Positions 61,761 through 64,000 of a stretch of 64,000 bases of DNA are shown here, in pieces. The translations under genes were made by a program, and so were the position numbers. The stretch spans positions 53,282 through 117,281 of the forward strand of contig UQGA01000004.1 in the NCBI GenBank assembly GCA_900540495.1, given 5' to 3'. The notes under the pieces were generated by a model, which was given only the letters and a program-made list of their open reading frames with translations, had not been told where the DNA came from and made no database searches. The DNA is from an uncultured Eubacteriales bacterium. Its GTDB lineage: Bacteria; Bacillota; Clostridia; Christensenellales; CAG-138. Numbering within the stretch: the first letter of the stretch is position 1; each line of letters begins with the position of its first letter.

Positions 61761-62357
61761 CTATGCCCGCGGGCGCCGGTCGATGTCGATTAGCTCGCGC
61801 TCGTCCGCCACCGGTACGAGCAGCAACGCCTCCGGGTTTGCGCGGATGATCGCGCTGCCGCCGGTATCGCCCGTGAGCGCGGACAGCGCCGGCAGAAAGC
61901 GCGCCGGAAAGACGACCGGATTTCCGCGCCTGCCGGCATGGCACGGGGCGACGATGCGCGCCGGCGAGGCGGCGAAGGCGTCGAGCAGCCGCCGAAGCGT
62001 ATCCCGGCCCAGATACGGCTGGTCGCATACGCCGAAGAGCACGCCGTCCAGCCGGATGCCGGATGCCGCCAGGAGCGCCGCGCCGATGCGGATGCTCGAG
62101 GCGATGCCCCGCTCCGGCTCGTCGTTGTACGAAACGCAAAAGCCGTTCGCGGCGGCCAGAGCGGCGAGCGTTTCGTGCCGCCGCTGCGTAACGAGGATGC
62201 GATGTATATAGGGAGCGGCGGCGTGCAGCTCGATCGCATGCGCCGCCATCGGCCGGCCGTCCACCATGTGCAGCAGCTTGTCGCCGCCAAAGCGCGTCCC
62301 CATGCCGGCGGCCAGCAGGATGCAGGCGACGCGGGGCGCGCCGTTCCCGACGCTCAT
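61761..62357 (-). CDS. MobA-like NTP transferase (molybdenum cofactor cytidylyl/guanylyltransferase)
   Basis: The 198-residue protein has the nucleotidyltransferase signature LLAAGMGTRFGGDKLL, the GVLFGVCDQP metal site and RGNPVVF. Proteins of this MocA type attach CMP or GMP to molybdopterin for hydroxylases such as xanthine dehydrogenase. The ATG overlaps the dihydropyrimidinase stop by four bases. The pairing with purine and pyrimidine ring enzymes suggests a role with a molybdenum hydroxylase encoded outside the window. Confidence 0.87.
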   Translation of the reverse strand: MSVGNGAPRVACILLAAGMGTRFGGDKLLHMVDGRPMAAHAIELHAAAPYIHRILVTQRRHETLAALAAANGFCVSYNDEPERGIASSIRIGAALLAASGIRLDGVLFGVCDQPYLGRDTLRRLLDAFAASPARIVAPCHAGRRGNPVVFPARFLPALSALTGDTGGSAIIRANPEALLLVPVADERELIDIDRRPRA

Positions 62358-63721
62358 ACCGCGGCCTCGAAACAGGGCCTGCGCGCGACGAACCGGCCGC
62401 GGCCGCGCTGCACGAGCTGTCCGTCCTCCACGACCAGCTCGCCGCCGAGCACCACGTCGCGCACGGAGCCGGGCACGCGCATCCCTTCGTAGGGGGAGTT
62501 GTCGCAGCGGTGCGCGTTTGTGCGGAAGGAGATGGTGCGGGCGCGGGCCGGGTCAAAGATGGCGATGTCCGCATCGCTCCCGACGCGCAGCGCGCCCTTT
62601 TGCGGATACATGCCGAACGCCCTGGCCGCATTTTCCGACAGCAGCGCAGTCATTCGTTCCGGCGAAATGCGGCCGGTTGCCACGGCGCAGGCGTACAGCA
62701 GTTCCGCCCGGTTCTGGATGCCGGCGCCGCCGTTGGGAATTTTGGTGAAATCATCCGCGCCCGCCGCCTTCTGTGCCATTGTGAACGAGCAGTGGTCCGT
62801 GCCAAGCACATCCACCTCCGCCGCAAGCGCGCCGAGCAGCGCCTCGCGGTCGGCCGTCCCGCGCAGCGGCGGGGAAAGCACATACTTGGCGGCGTCCGGT
62901 TCGAGGTAACGGCTTTCGTCAAGCACGAGGTACTGCGGGCAGGTCTCCACGAGCACCCGTTGCCCGCGCGCGCGCGCCCGGCGCACCTCGTCGAGCCCTT
63001 CCGCCGTGGACAGGTGTACCACCCAGACGGGCGTCCCCGCGAGCTGTGCAATGCGCATGAGCCGGGCGACCGCCTCCGCCTCCACGATCGGGGGACGGGA
63101 GAGCGGGTGCGCCGCCGCATCGAAGCGGCCGGCCGCATGCAGCTGGCGGATGCGCTCGCGCAGCAGGTCGTAGTTTTCGCAGTGTACGCCCGCAAGGCAG
63201 CCGTATCGGGCCATGCGGGCCAGCGCGTCCAGCATGGCGCCGTCGTCCAGCCGCATGGCGTCGTACACCATGTACATCTTGAACGAGGTCACGCCCTGGC
63301 GCGCCATGGCGGGGATTTCGGCCGCGCGCGCTTCGTCCCATTCGGAGATGGCCATGTGGAAGCCGTAGTTGCAATGGCTTCCCGCCGCCTTGCGGTGCCA
63401 CAGGTTCAGCGCCTGCTGCATGGTCATGCCGCGGTCCTGCGTCGCAAAGTCGAGCACGGTCGTCGTACCGCCGAGCACGGCGGCGTGGGTGCCGGAGGCA
63501 AAGTCGTCCGCCGTGGTGATGTCGCCGAGCGGCAGGTCCAGATGGGTGTGCGTATCGATGAACCCCGGCATGACAAGGCAGCCGGTCGCGTCGATGACGC
63601 GCTCGCACGGCGCATCGATGGCGGGCGCGACGGCGCGAATTACGCCGTTTTCGGCAAGCAGATCGGCGCGCTCCGAACCGGCGCCGGAAACGATGGTCCC
63701 GTGTTTGATCAGCAGCCGCAT
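62354..63721 (-). CDS. hydA: Dihydropyrimidinase / D-hydantoinase
   Basis: The 455-residue amidohydrolase has GFIDTHTHLD, the carboxylated-lysine segment VTSFKMYMVYD, GVHCENYDL, VVHLSTAEG and GTDHCSF, the full metal-ligand set of hydantoinases. It opens cyclic ureides such as dihydrouracil or hydantoins; the natural substrate is not fixed by the sequence. GGGAGGGAG precedes the ATG. It heads a two-gene operon with the MobA-like gene. Confidence 0.92.
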   Translation of the reverse strand: MRLLIKHGTIVSGAGSERADLLAENGVIRAVAPAIDAPCERVIDATGCLVMPGFIDTHTHLDLPLGDITTADDFASGTHAAVLGGTTTVLDFATQDRGMTMQQALNLWHRKAAGSHCNYGFHMAISEWDEARAAEIPAMARQGVTSFKMYMVYDAMRLDDGAMLDALARMARYGCLAGVHCENYDLLRERIRQLHAAGRFDAAAHPLSRPPIVEAEAVARLMRIAQLAGTPVWVVHLSTAEGLDEVRRARARGQRVLVETCPQYLVLDESRYLEPDAAKYVLSPPLRGTADREALLGALAAEVDVLGTDHCSFTMAQKAAGADDFTKIPNGGAGIQNRAELLYACAVATGRISPERMTALLSENAARAFGMYPQKGALRVGSDADIAIFDPARARTISFRTNAHRCDNSPYEGMRVPGSVRDVVLGGELVVEDGQLVQRGRGRFVARRPCFEAAV

Positions 63722-63810
63722 GAGAAGCTCCCTCCCGATCCTGATGATAGGCCGCCCGTGTGGGTACGATATGCGCCGGCATGCGCTGGGCCGGCCGTTT
63801 CTCTGCCTTC

Positions 63811-63839
63811 AGCATAGCACAGACCCGCCCGTCGCGCAA
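63811..63839 (-). promoter_or_regulatory. Predicted hydA promoter
   Basis: On the minus strand TTGCGC (63839-63834), 17 bases and TATGCT (63816-63811) with extended -10 TGC. The leader of about 80 bases contains a GCCGGC...GCCGGC hairpin but no riboswitch I recognise. Confidence 0.6.
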
Positions 63840-64000
63840 GCGTTGCGGCGCCCGCCCGGCCATCACCCGCGCCATTCGATTCGTCCGCCGCTCCACGTCC
63901 GCCGTCCGTGCCGCCGTCCGCATCGCCGTCCCGCGCACGGTTCCGGCTGCCCGCCTGCCGCCTCCCACATGCCTTCGGCTGCCGCCCGCCGCCGCGCGCC
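63840..64000. other. Pyrimidine-rich GC intergenic stretch at the window edge
   Basis: The last 160 bases carry no visible gene. They are rich in CCGTCC and CCGCC words, similar in style to the fmt-def gap, and may be the start of another repeat-filled interval cut by the window edge. Confidence 0.6.

Noticed and set aside
63722..63810. A second riboswitch in the hydA leader
   Set aside because: The leader has a GC hairpin but no match to the purine, xanthine or other aptamer cores that I know.

Overview
The window is GC-rich (about two thirds by eye) bacterial chromosome with dense, mostly co-oriented operons. Gene content and order point to a high-GC member of the Clostridia (Firmicutes): an IspH-ribosomal protein S1 fusion, a BaiN/cmk/plsC/ispH-rpsA cluster, relatives of the Bacillus yloC-remA-gmk-rpoZ-priA-def-fmt-rsmB-rlmN-prpC-prkC-rsgA-rpe string, a VanW-domain protein, RpiR and YtrA-type GntR regulators, strong AGGAGG ribosome-binding sites and frequent extended -10 promoters. 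A gut lineage such as Christensenellales would fit, but that is a guess. No phage, transposase, integrase or CRISPR array was seen.

Layout. 1-4 kb: nadD-yqeK (truncated by the window edge), rsfS and a FeoA-FeoB iron transporter. 4-11 kb: surE, an RpiR regulator, a BaiN-like flavoprotein, cmk, plsC, the ispH-rpsA fusion and a small flavin-binding protein. 11-16.5 kb: an alanine/glycine symporter, a VanZ-like protein, a nitrilase-family amidase, a tandem hairpin-repeat array and a VanW-domain protein. 16.6-25.4 kb (minus): a tightly overlapping operon def, (925-bp repeat-filled gap), fmt, rsmB, rlmN, prpC, prkC, rsgA, rpe. 25.6-33.5 kb: an XRE-LiaF-like membrane regulator, an EF-G paralogue, and an operon of a P-loop protein, thrC, an S41 protease and ahcY. 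33.6-43.3 kb (plus): pcrA, ligA, an AIR-synthase-like protein, then yicC, remA, gmk, rpoZ, priA. 43.3-50.8 kb: a heterodimeric ABC exporter, an MFS-like permease, two small membrane proteins, an FAD dehydrogenase and an unknown protein. 50.8-58.9 kb: a frameshifted lipoprotein phosphoesterase, a GntR/DUF5808 pair, lepA-hemW, a DUF3267-like protein and a lipoprotein. 58.9-64 kb: tRNA-Val, 6S RNA, tRNA-Gln, a membrane protein, guanine deaminase behind a guanine riboswitch, a MobA-like nucleotidyltransferase and a dihydropyrimidinase.

The most notable observations are: (1) a guanine-class purine riboswitch before guaD whose P1 strand is shared with the terminator, predicting a guanine ON switch for guanine catabolism; (2) a near-consensus promoter and Shine-Dalgarno site inside ispH that would let S1 be made alone from the fused gene; (3) a nine-C tract that breaks an otherwise well-formed lipoprotein phosphoesterase gene, suggesting phase variation or a sequence error; (4) a pcrA promoter whose predicted start coincides with the ATG; and (5) a consensus promoter overlapped by an inverted repeat ahead of a YtrA-like regulator. 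All calls come from reading the sequence; no database search or folding program was run.
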